The notes under the pieces: model-generated | Told to the model about the DNA's origin: nothing | The model's input: only the letters and a program-made list of their open reading frames with translations | Databases searched by the model: none | Shown here: one piece after another, positions 44,212-51,337 of the stretch | Layout: each line of letters opens with the position of its first letter | Position numbering within the stretch: position 1 is the first letter of the stretch | Assembly (NCBI GenBank): GCA_039198065.1 | Contig: JBCCTU010000003.1 | Coordinates: 124,001-188,000 of the forward strand | Source: CALHVX01 sp039198065 | Lineage (GTDB): Bacteria > Pseudomonadota > Gammaproteobacteria > Pseudomonadales > Azotimanducaceae | DNA: 64,000 bases | Direction: 5' to 3' | Translations under genes and position numbers: made by a program

Positions 44212-44485
44212 CGCCCCGCGACACGACGCTCGCGGGCGCCGTCGGAAAAGCCCCGGTCGTCGGCTGGCGCGGACGATTTTGCTGGCTGCGGCCTTGCTCG
44301 CAGCCTGCCTGTACGGGCTGCAGAGTTACCTCGCCATCGAGGCCGAGGAACTGCTCGGCTACGCCGGCGTGAGCTTACTTTGGGTCGGACTTGCGGTCCT
44401 GGCTGCGGCCACCACCGCAGCCGTGTTCCTAGGGCTGCGGTCAGCGATTCGGTTGCTGGCTCGTAGTGCGGACGAGCGTCGCTGA
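44195..44485 (+). CDS. Small membrane protein, unknown
   Basis: 96 residues. The N-terminus is strongly basic and cytoplasmic (RHDARGRRRKSPGRRLAR). Two TM segments follow (TILLAAALLAACLYGLQSYLA and GVSLLWVGLAVLAAATTAAVFLGL) and the tail is basic, so both ends should face the cytoplasm. ATG 44195 lies inside the FKBP gene end, implying coupling. The alternative TTG at 44177 is less likely. I do not recognise a family. It converges with the DUF1244 gene 8 bases downstream. Confidence 0.6.
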   Translation: MAAEPNAPRHDARGRRRKSPGRRLARTILLAAALLAACLYGLQSYLAIEAEELLGYAGVSLLWVGLAVLAAATTAAVFLGLRSAIRLLARSADERR

Positions 44486-44493
44486 GACACCCG

Positions 44494-44778
44494 TTACTTC
44501 TGGTAGTTCGACTTCCAGCGGCTATAGGGCATGCCGTAAACGTGCTCGCGTACGTCGTCCAGTTCGAGCGGTAGCCGAGCTTCCTCCGCGGCTTCCACTA
44601 CCCACCGCGACAGGCAGTTGCGGCAGAACCCGGCCAGATTCATGAGGTCGATGTTCTGCACGTCTTTGCGTGAGTCGAGGTGCGCCAGGAGTCGACGAAA
44701 CGCGGCCGCTTCGAGTTCGGTGCGCTCGGCAGCGCCCAGATCCTTGAAACGTGTGGGCGGTGATGTGTGCTCTGTCAT
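44494..44778 (-). CDS. DUF1244 domain protein
   Basis: A 94-residue protein recognised by the highly conserved DUF1244 core: AFRRLLAHLDSRKDVQNIDLMNLAGFCRNCLSRW, then EHVYGMPYSRWKSNYQK. The CxxC in FCRNC is family-conserved and may bind a metal. ATG 44778 gives the usual length; the frame stays open upstream through 45165 but that part has no protein-like character. Function of the family is unknown to me. Confidence 0.85.
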   Translation of the reverse strand: MTEHTSPPTRFKDLGAAERTELEAAAFRRLLAHLDSRKDVQNIDLMNLAGFCRNCLSRWVVEAAEEARLPLELDDVREHVYGMPYSRWKSNYQK

Positions 44779-45063
44779 GGTCTGTTCTACGGACTCGGTC
44801 TGTGGTGTGTTCGGTTTCAGGCTGCGCCGCGTTTGGGCGGCCCAGGGCAATGTATAGGAATCGCCAACGCGGTGCCGGTGGTTCCCCGTTCGGCGGCCCG
44901 TTAAGCTAGGGCCCGATGGTATTGAAGGTCGGGTGGCCGGGAAACTGCAGGGACGGTTACTGGGGGCGCGACCGGCCGCAAGTTCAGGGTGAGCCGCTGG
45001 GAAAACACCGGTGAAGCAGAAGTCAAACGGCAAGGACGCCCTGATGCGTCCCCTGTAATTCGA

Positions 45064-45150
45064 ATGAACATTCCGAACGAACAAGCCGAACGACCAACCC
45101 GACCGAAATCGAAACGGAATCCAGACGAAAACCGAATGAAACTCGAATGA
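45064..45150 (+). CDS. Possible 28-residue leader peptide of the PP2C gene
   Basis: A short ORF starting MNIPNEQAER and ending with TGA that overlaps the phosphatase ATG (ATGA). It lies in a low-complexity CGAA/CGAC-rich tract (45059-45147). There is no strong Shine-Dalgarno before either start, so translational coupling would explain phosphatase expression. The rest of the 368-base gap (44779-45063) shows no gene or clear signal. The ORF could be a chance product of the repeat. Confidence 0.35.
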   Translation: MNIPNEQAERPTRPKSKRNPDENRMKLE

Positions 45151-45857
45151 GATATGTCGGTGCAACTGATGCGGGCCGGGTGCGGTCAGGGAATGAAGAC
45201 TGTTACGGCTTTGACGCGTCGCGCAGTGTCGCCGTGCTTGCCGATGGCATGGGCGGACTCAACGCGGGAGAAGTTGCGAGCGCAGCTGCGGTGAAAGCGT
45301 TCCTTGATCGGGTGCCGGCGGATTGTGATGCGGCGACGCTGACCGCGGCCGTCGGGCATGCCAATGGCGAGGTCTACGAACTCGCGCGTTCTCAGGGCGG
45401 ACATGCCCTTATGGGCACCACGCTTGTGGCCTGCGTCAACGGGTTGCGGCCAGATGGCGCGCTGTTGTGGTTGTTCGCGAATGTAGGTGACAGCCGCGCA
45501 TACCTGTTGCGTGATCGCAAGCTTACACAGGTTACCCGTGACCACAGTGTGGTTCAGGAACTTACGGAGCAGGGCGTTATGACCGCGGCAGAAGCACGCG
45601 TCGCCCCAAATCGTCACATCATTACCCGCGCAATCGGGCTCGAGCCGGAGGTCGATGTGGATGTAGAAGCCATCCAGCGTCACGAAAACGATCTCGTGTT
45701 GCTCTGCAGTGACGGGCTTACGGACATGTTGACGGAGGCGACGATAGCGGAGGTCCTGACGTCCGAGAGCGATCTGGCGAGCGCTGCCGATCGGCTCGTC
45801 GCGGCAGCGAACGAAGCCGGCGGCATGGATAACATTAGTGTGGTCCTCATTCACTGA
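45147..45857 (+). CDS. PP2C-family protein serine/threonine phosphatase
   Basis: A 236-residue soluble phosphatase of the Stp1/PrpC type. Metal-binding and catalytic motifs are in order: VRSGNEDCYG, VLADGMGG, GTTLVA, ANVGDSRAYLLR, LTQVTRDHSVVQEL, LLCSDGLTDM and GGMDNISVVL. It removes phosphate from Ser/Thr on proteins, opposite to Hanks-type kinases. No kinase gene is adjacent, but a Hanks-type kinase domain occurs in the 2109-residue protein at 54546-60875. The start overlaps the stop of a possible leader peptide. The bolA gene follows after 41 bases. Confidence 0.92.
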   Translation: MRYVGATDAGRVRSGNEDCYGFDASRSVAVLADGMGGLNAGEVASAAAVKAFLDRVPADCDAATLTAAVGHANGEVYELARSQGGHALMGTTLVACVNGLRPDGALLWLFANVGDSRAYLLRDRKLTQVTRDHSVVQELTEQGVMTAAEARVAPNRHIITRAIGLEPEVDVDVEAIQRHENDLVLLCSDGLTDMLTEATIAEVLTSESDLASAADRLVAAANEAGGMDNISVVLIH

Positions 45858-45898
45858 CGCGCTCTGCCCACACCTACTGAATCGTCGAAGAGATGACC

Positions 45899-46252
45899 AT
45901 GAGCGAAGGTTCCACCGATCGAGGCCCCGTAGCCCAACAGATCGAAATGCAATTGAGCGCGTCGTTTGAGCTTTCTCACCTGGAAGTCATCAACGAGAGC
46001 GACGGGCACAACGTGCCACCGGGCTCGGAAACCCATTTCAAGGTTGTGCTGGTAAGCGATGGCTTCGCCGATAGCTCGAGAATCGCGCGCCACCGGGCCG
46101 TGAACCGATCATTGGCGGAGCCGCTCGCGGGACCCGTGCACGCCCTTTCGATCCATGCCTATTCAGAGGCGGAATGGGCACAGCGCTTCGGCAACGCACC
46201 GAAGTCGCCTCCTTGCCTGGGTGGCAGCAAAGCGGATCGTCCGGAGTCATGA
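45899..46252 (+). CDS. BolA family protein
   Basis: A 117-residue BolA-fold protein with IEMQLSASFELSHLEVINESDGHN, the VVLVSDGF strand and the RIARHRAVNRSLAEPLA helix-turn-helix-like signature, then HALSIHAYSEAEW. BolA proteins bind Fe-S glutaredoxins and regulate morphology and stress genes. ATG 45899 was chosen over 45893 because GAAGAG lies 6 bases before it. It overlaps the next gene by 4 bases (ATGA). A BolA-like gene next to yceA/trhO is a recurrent arrangement in gammaproteobacteria. Confidence 0.88.
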   Translation: MSEGSTDRGPVAQQIEMQLSASFELSHLEVINESDGHNVPPGSETHFKVVLVSDGFADSSRIARHRAVNRSLAEPLAGPVHALSIHAYSEAEWAQRFGNAPKSPPCLGGSKADRPES

Positions 46253-47223
46253 CCCTCGGGGGCGCTAGACAGGTCGCAACGTTCTACCGGTTCGTTGCCA
46301 TCGACGATCCTGCTGGCTTCCGCCGCGAGCTCTTGAATCGGGGTGAGGCGTTACGGCTTGAAGGCACAGTGTTGCTCGCGCGAGAAGGACTCAACGCCAC
46401 CGTTGCCGGTACCGAGGCATCGTTGCGGTCGTTCACCAACTGGCTGCTGGCCGATCCACGCTTCCACGGCATGGTGATCAAGTGGTCGACCCTGCCTGAG
46501 GGTTCGCGGGCCTTTCTGCGTTTCAAGGTCAAAATCAAAGAGGAAGTCGTTACGCTTGGCCAGGGGGCGGTTGCCGTTGATGAAACCCAGGCGGAACGCG
46601 CGAGCCCCGAGCAGTGGCACGCGCTGCTGGATGACCCGACGGTGCGCGTCATCGATGTAAGGAACCGTTACGAGGTCGAGGCGGGCACGTTTCGCGGAGC
46701 CGAAGATCCGCAAACGACGAGCTTCCGTGAGTTCCCCGAGTATATCAAAGAGTCTTGCGGAACTGATCGCCAGCAAACCCTTGCCATCTTCTGCACCGGT
46801 GGCATCCGCTGCGAAAAGGCCGCCGCGTTTCTGCGCCAGGAAGGATTCGCGCGAGTGGTACAGCTCGACGGCGGCATATTGAACTATCTCGAGGCCGTGC
46901 CGGAGGACGACAATCGCTGGCAGGGAGAGTGTTTTGTCTTCGATCAGCGCGTGACGGTGGATGCTGAACTGAACCCCGGTGGTCATGTGCAGTGTCACGC
47001 CTGTCGGCGTCCGGTAAGCGTAGCCGGTCAGCGGTCCGCCGCGTACGTAGCCGGTGTGTCCTGTCCCGCCTGCATCGGTGCTAAGCACGATGACGAGCGC
47101 GAACGCTATGCCGAGCGCATGCGTCAGGTTGCGCTAGCCGATGCCCGCGGCGCCACCCATTTGGGACCCCAGCGTCAGGAACCTCAGGACATCCAGCGTC
47201 AGTCGAAGCAACCCGACGGCTGA
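46249..47223 (+). CDS. trhO: tRNA uridine(34) hydroxylase TrhO (YceA), rhodanese family
   Basis: A 324-residue protein. The N-terminal UPF0176 acylphosphatase-like domain has TFYRFVAIDDP, LNATVAG and IKWSTL. A rhodanese domain has the active-site Cys in FCTGGIRCEKAAAFL. A C-terminal Cys-rich zinc motif has CHAC and CPAC. TrhO makes 5-hydroxyuridine at the wobble position of tRNAs using O2. It is translationally coupled to bolA. The 3' end overlaps the convergent tesA gene by 25 bases. The last ~30 residues are polar and non-conserved. Confidence 0.9.
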   Translation: MTLGGARQVATFYRFVAIDDPAGFRRELLNRGEALRLEGTVLLAREGLNATVAGTEASLRSFTNWLLADPRFHGMVIKWSTLPEGSRAFLRFKVKIKEEVVTLGQGAVAVDETQAERASPEQWHALLDDPTVRVIDVRNRYEVEAGTFRGAEDPQTTSFREFPEYIKESCGTDRQQTLAIFCTGGIRCEKAAAFLRQEGFARVVQLDGGILNYLEAVPEDDNRWQGECFVFDQRVTVDAELNPGGHVQCHACRRPVSVAGQRSAAYVAGVSCPACIGAKHDDERERYAERMRQVALADARGATHLGPQRQEPQDIQRQSKQPDG

Positions 47224-47813
47224 CAGCGGGGTTCCAGATGTGCCCAGACGACGTTTGTAAGCAGAGGCTGCGCGTCGGCTGTTGGGTGAATGCCGTCGCT
47301 TTGCATGAGCCCGGATTCAAGGGCGACTGATTCGAGAAACCCTGTGATCAAGGTGATGTTCTGCGCTTCAGCGAGGCGATCGTACAAGCCGGCGAAGGCA
47401 CGCGTATAGCGGGCACCGTAGTTCGGTGGGATTTGCATGCGTACGACGAACACATCTGCGTCCGCTTCGAGGCCCAGTCCGACAATCGCTTCGAGATTGC
47501 TGCGGATTTTGCCAATGGGGTAGCCACGCAGGCCGTCGTTGCCGCCGAGTTCAACGATGATGGCCGCCGGTTGGTGGCGTGCGATCAGGTCCGGAAGCCG
47601 GGCGAGGCCGCCACCGGTCGTGTCGCCGCTGATGCTGGCGTTTACCACGGTCAGATCCTGGTCGACGGACCGCATCCGATCGCTGAGCAGGCTTACCCAC
47701 CCCGCTTCACGGTCGAGCCCGTAACCGGCGCTTATACTGTCACCTAGAACGAGCAGAGTTCGATTATCGGCATGGGCTGCAAACGGTGCCGTAAGCAGGC
47801 TGATGCCGATCAT
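47199..47813 (-). CDS. tesA: Arylesterase / acyl-CoA thioesterase TesA (SGNH hydrolase)
   Basis: A periplasmic SGNH esterase. Block I is LVLGDSISAGYG with the nucleophilic Ser, the oxyanion Gly is in SISGDTTGGG and the oxyanion Asn is in ELGGNDGLRG. The Asp-x-x-His pair is in SDGIHPTAD. E. coli TesA is 208 residues; this protein is 204 if begun at ATG 47813. That start leaves an unusually short signal peptide (MIGISLLTAPFAAHA) with no positive charge. The basic n-region that would complete it (RQAIKGSIAAL) is present in frame upstream, but no ATG, GTG or TTG precedes it. It is divergent from ybbA as in E. coli. Confidence 0.88.
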   Translation of the reverse strand: MIGISLLTAPFAAHADNRTLLVLGDSISAGYGLDREAGWVSLLSDRMRSVDQDLTVVNASISGDTTGGGLARLPDLIARHQPAAIIVELGGNDGLRGYPIGKIRSNLEAIVGLGLEADADVFVVRMQIPPNYGARYTRAFAGLYDRLAEAQNITLITGFLESVALESGLMQSDGIHPTADAQPLLTNVVWAHLEPRCQPSGCFD

Positions 47814-47895
47814 CAGCGCCGCAATCGACCCTTTGATCGCCTGCCGTAAGGCGTTGGAAGCGACCCTGGCCCCCTTCCGGAAAGAGCCAAAACGA

Positions 47896-48606
47896 GTGAC
47901 TCCCTTGACTACTTCGCCTGCAACGGTCGTTGCGGATACAGAGCCGGTAATCCAGGCGCAGGGCCTGACCAAGCGGGTGGCGACCGCTGACGGTGAACTT
48001 ACGATTCTCGACACGGTAGATCTCCTCGTTGAGCCGGCTGCGACGCTGGCGATCATCGGGGCCTCGGGATCAGGCAAGACGACGCTACTTGGGCTACTTG
48101 CGGGTTTAGACACTCCATCGTCGGGTCAAGTTCGGCTGGCTGGCCATGAATTGACCGCGATGGATGAAGAGCAACGCGCGCTTGTACGAGCGCAACTGGT
48201 GGGTTTTGTGTTCCAGTCGTTTCAGCTGTTGGACGGTATGACCGCACTCGAGAACGTGATGTTGCCCATTGAGATGAAGCAGGACAAGGACGCGGCGGAA
48301 CGTGCCCGCCGGTTTCTTGCCAAGGTGGGCCTCGATCACCGGGAGGGCCATCGGCCGCGACAACTTTCCGGTGGCGAACAGCAGCGGGTGGCCATTGCCC
48401 GGGCCTTTGCCACCGAACCGGCTCTTCTGTTCGCCGATGAGCCGACCGGTAATCTTGACGCCACCACCGGGTCGCGGGTCATCGATCTGCTGTTTGAACT
48501 CAATGAAGAATTTAGTACGACGCTCGTGCTCGTAACCCACGATCAGCGGCTGGCTGACCGTTGCGACTCACAGGTCGAAATTGCCGCCGGCCGGCGCGTA
48601 CGTTGA
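47896..48606 (+). CDS. ybbA: ABC transporter ATP-binding protein YbbA-like
   Basis: A 236-residue MacB/LolD-type ATPase. Walker A is GASGSGKTT, Q-loop FVFQSFQLLDGMTALENV, signature LSGGEQQRVAIARAF, Walker B LLFADEPTGNLD and H-loop LVTHD. The start is probably GTG 47896; TTG 47905 is possible. It pairs with the large FtsX-type permease whose GTG start is 10 bases downstream. In E. coli the same order sits beside divergent tesA. LolCDE/MacB-type pumps work by mechanotransmission in the inner membrane. Substrate of YbbAP is not settled. Confidence 0.92.
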   Translation: MTPLTTSPATVVADTEPVIQAQGLTKRVATADGELTILDTVDLLVEPAATLAIIGASGSGKTTLLGLLAGLDTPSSGQVRLAGHELTAMDEEQRALVRAQLVGFVFQSFQLLDGMTALENVMLPIEMKQDKDAAERARRFLAKVGLDHREGHRPRQLSGGEQQRVAIARAFATEPALLFADEPTGNLDATTGSRVIDLLFELNEEFSTTLVLVTHDQRLADRCDSQVEIAAGRRVR

Positions 48607-48616
48607 GGATGCGGAC

Positions 48617-51199
48617 GTGAGTGCTCCTTCGGCGGATCCGCTCGCCACTGCCGGCGTCGTGAGCGCGTCCGCGAGCCTCGGCGCACCACCCGGCATCGCC
48701 AGTTCCTTGCGGCTTGCCCAGCGCCTCGCGCGTCGTGATTGGCGCAGCGGCGAGTTGGCTCTCTTGCTTGCCGCGTTAATCGTTGCGGTCACGTCGGTAA
48801 CCGCCATCGGTATATTCGCGGACCGACTGCAGCGTGCCTTGCTCGCCGAGTCCGCCGACTTTCTTGCAGCCGACCGATACATCGGCAGCAGCGCACCCAT
48901 TCCTGAGTCGTTGCAACAACGCGCCGCCAGCGAGGGTCTGGCAACGGCGACCACGCTGCTGTTTCCGTCCATGGTGTTCGCCGGGGACGAATCGAACCAG
49001 TTGGCGAGCGTTAAGGCCGTCAGCCCTGGCTATCCGCTTCGGGGGGTACTGCGAACGGCAACCGTTCCCTTTGAGGGCGGAGAGGTCACGCGTGATCTGC
49101 CGGAACCGGGAACGGTCTGGCTCGATGCGCGCCTGTTTCCAGCGCTGGACGTAGCGGTTGGAGATGACATCGACGTCGGCCTGGCGACGCTCAAAATCAC
49201 CCGGGTTATCACCAGTGAACCGGACCGCGGCGGCAGCATGTTCGATATGGGCCCGCGGGTTCTCATGCGTCTCGAAGACGTACCGGCTACGGAAGTCGTG
49301 CAGCCCGGCAGCCGGCTGCGTTATCGACTCCTGTTGCGTGGCGAGGACGTGGCGCTGGAGCGGTTTCGCGAGAGTTTTGAGCTGAACCCCAGCCAGCGCT
49401 GGGTCAGCATTCGCGACAGTAGCCCGTCGATTGGCGCAGCACTCGGTCGGGCCGAGAGTTTTCTCCTGCTCGGTGGTCTGCTGGCCGTGCTGTTGGCTGG
49501 GATCGCTGTGGCCCTTGCGGCGCACCGCTATGCACGCCGGCACTTTGATCATGTGGCGGTGCTGAAAACCCTGGGTGCACCACCGCGGCAGATAATGACG
49601 GCTTATACCGGGGTGCTGCTGTTGGTCGCCGGCGTCGCCATACCGGCTGGCTTGATGCTCGGTTATCTCATCCACGCTGGCATCATTACGCTGCTGCGCA
49701 CGCTGTTGCCCGTTAACCTGCCGGGTGCTGGCGCCAGTCCGTACGTGCTCGGTTCGGTTACGGGTTTCATCTGCGCCATGGCCTTTGCGTTACCGGCGTT
49801 CCTGCATCTGCGGCAGGTCGCCCCGATGAACGTCATTCGACGCGATCTCGGCGCCGCGCCACCGTCGCGAAACATCAGTATGGTCGCTGGCCTGACGGGC
49901 TTTCTCGGGCTGTTGCTCTGGTACACGCGCAGCCTCGAACTCACGCTCTGGACCATCGCCGGGTGCACGACCGTTCTGCTGGTCTTCGGCGTATTGGCGT
50001 TCGTGCTTCTCGGGCTCAGCCGCAACGTTGGCGCGAATGCGGGCAGTACCTGGCGCTTTGCATTGGCAAGTTTGCAGCGCCGGCGGCTGGAAAACGTCAG
50101 CCAGATTCTAGTGTTTGGCTTCGCGTTGATGCTATTGCTGATGCTCGTGCTGCTGCGCACGGCTTTGCTGGACGAATGGCAGTCAACGATTCCCGAGGAC
50201 GCGCCGAACCACTTCGTCATCAACATTGCGCCAGAAGAACTGGACCCGTTCAGCGCGATGTTAAGTGCTAACGACGTGCCCCATGAGCTGGGCTTCGCCA
50301 TCGTTCGTGGACGCATTGTTGCGCGTAACGGCGAGACCGCGGAGGCCATTGAAGCTCGGCTCGCAGCGCGCGGGGGCGATAGTCCGGGACCGCGGCTCGG
50401 TTCGGAGCGCAATCTGACCTGGACCGAGGCGCTGCCTGAGGACAACCAGATTGTTGCCGGTAAGTGGTGGGATGCCGACACCGATCGCGCTGAGGTCTCC
50501 CTCGAAGAAGACTACGCCAGGGACCTGGAGCTTACGCTTGGTGATTCGCTCGAGTTCGATATCGGTGGCCGCCGGGTTACCGCTGAGGTCACCAGCATTC
50601 GTCGCCTGGCGTGGGAGAGCATGCGACCGAATTTCTTCATTATTTTTTCGCCGGCGACGCTCGACGATTTTCCGACGACCTACATGACGAGCTTCCACCT
50701 GCCGCCGGACCGTAAGCGATTTCTGAATCGCCTGCTGCGCAGTTTTCCGACCGTGACGGTCATCGAGGTTGATGCACTGATGGCGCAGGTCCAGTCGATC
50801 ATCGCGCGGGTTACGCGCGCCGTCGAACTTATCCTGTACCTGGTCCTTGGTGCGGGTGCGCTCGTACTCGTTGCGAGCATCCAGGCCAGCCGCGATGCTC
50901 GCCTGCGGGAGCACGCGTTGCTGCGCGCTCTTGGGGCGACGAAACCGCTGGTTCGCGGGGCCCTGCTCATCGAGTTCGCACTACTCGGTTTGCTCAGTGG
51001 ACTGGTGGCGAGCTTCGGTGCGGAGCTAACAACCTATCTTCTCAACGCACAGGTGTTCGGCCTTCCGACCCATCCGCACCCTTGGATCTGGGTTCTTGGG
51101 CCTGTCCTTGGAACCGCGCTCATCACGCTTCTCGGCTACGCGAGTACCCGCTCGCTGATCCATACCCCGCCAATTCACGCCCTCCGCGAGCTTGGCTGA
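48617..51199 (+). CDS. ybbP: FtsX-family permease YbbP-like
   Basis: An 860-residue inner-membrane protein of the YbbP type, with ten predicted TM segments. TM1 lies after RLARRDWRSGELALLLAALIVAV, followed by a large periplasmic domain and an FtsX core (HFDHVAVLKTLGAPPRQIMTAY). A middle TM pair follows, then a second periplasmic domain (HFVINIAPEELDPF...) and a second FtsX core (REHALLRALGATKPLVRGALLIEF). GAGGAT lies 6 bases before GTG 48617, which fixes the start. It forms an ABC machine with YbbA, possibly linked with the periplasmic esterase TesA encoded opposite. Confidence 0.92.
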   Translation: MSAPSADPLATAGVVSASASLGAPPGIASSLRLAQRLARRDWRSGELALLLAALIVAVTSVTAIGIFADRLQRALLAESADFLAADRYIGSSAPIPESLQQRAASEGLATATTLLFPSMVFAGDESNQLASVKAVSPGYPLRGVLRTATVPFEGGEVTRDLPEPGTVWLDARLFPALDVAVGDDIDVGLATLKITRVITSEPDRGGSMFDMGPRVLMRLEDVPATEVVQPGSRLRYRLLLRGEDVALERFRESFELNPSQRWVSIRDSSPSIGAALGRAESFLLLGGLLAVLLAGIAVALAAHRYARRHFDHVAVLKTLGAPPRQIMTAYTGVLLLVAGVAIPAGLMLGYLIHAGIITLLRTLLPVNLPGAGASPYVLGSVTGFICAMAFALPAFLHLRQVAPMNVIRRDLGAAPPSRNISMVAGLTGFLGLLLWYTRSLELTLWTIAGCTTVLLVFGVLAFVLLGLSRNVGANAGSTWRFALASLQRRRLENVSQILVFGFALMLLLMLVLLRTALLDEWQSTIPEDAPNHFVINIAPEELDPFSAMLSANDVPHELGFAIVRGRIVARNGETAEAIEARLAARGGDSPGPRLGSERNLTWTEALPEDNQIVAGKWWDADTDRAEVSLEEDYARDLELTLGDSLEFDIGGRRVTAEVTSIRRLAWESMRPNFFIIFSPATLDDFPTTYMTSFHLPPDRKRFLNRLLRSFPTVTVIEVDALMAQVQSIIARVTRAVELILYLVLGAGALVLVASIQASRDARLREHALLRALGATKPLVRGALLIEFALLGLLSGLVASFGAELTTYLLNAQVFGLPTHPHPWIWVLGPVLGTALITLLGYASTRSLIHTPPIHALRELG

Positions 51200-51337
51200 C
51201 CGTCAACGGTTTGGCGCTTGCGCCGGAGGAGGCGATGAATTCGCTAACCGGTTACTCAGATTCCGCGTCCGGTCCTGCCTGCTGCGAGATTTTTACTAGG
51301 GTTAAGGGGTTATGCCGGAGCTGTTGATCCGCCCCCC

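Noticed and set aside
44779..45165. Upstream extension of the DUF1244 frame
   Set aside because: The extension is low-complexity and the family begins at 44778. It is the reverse strand of the CGAA-rich leader.
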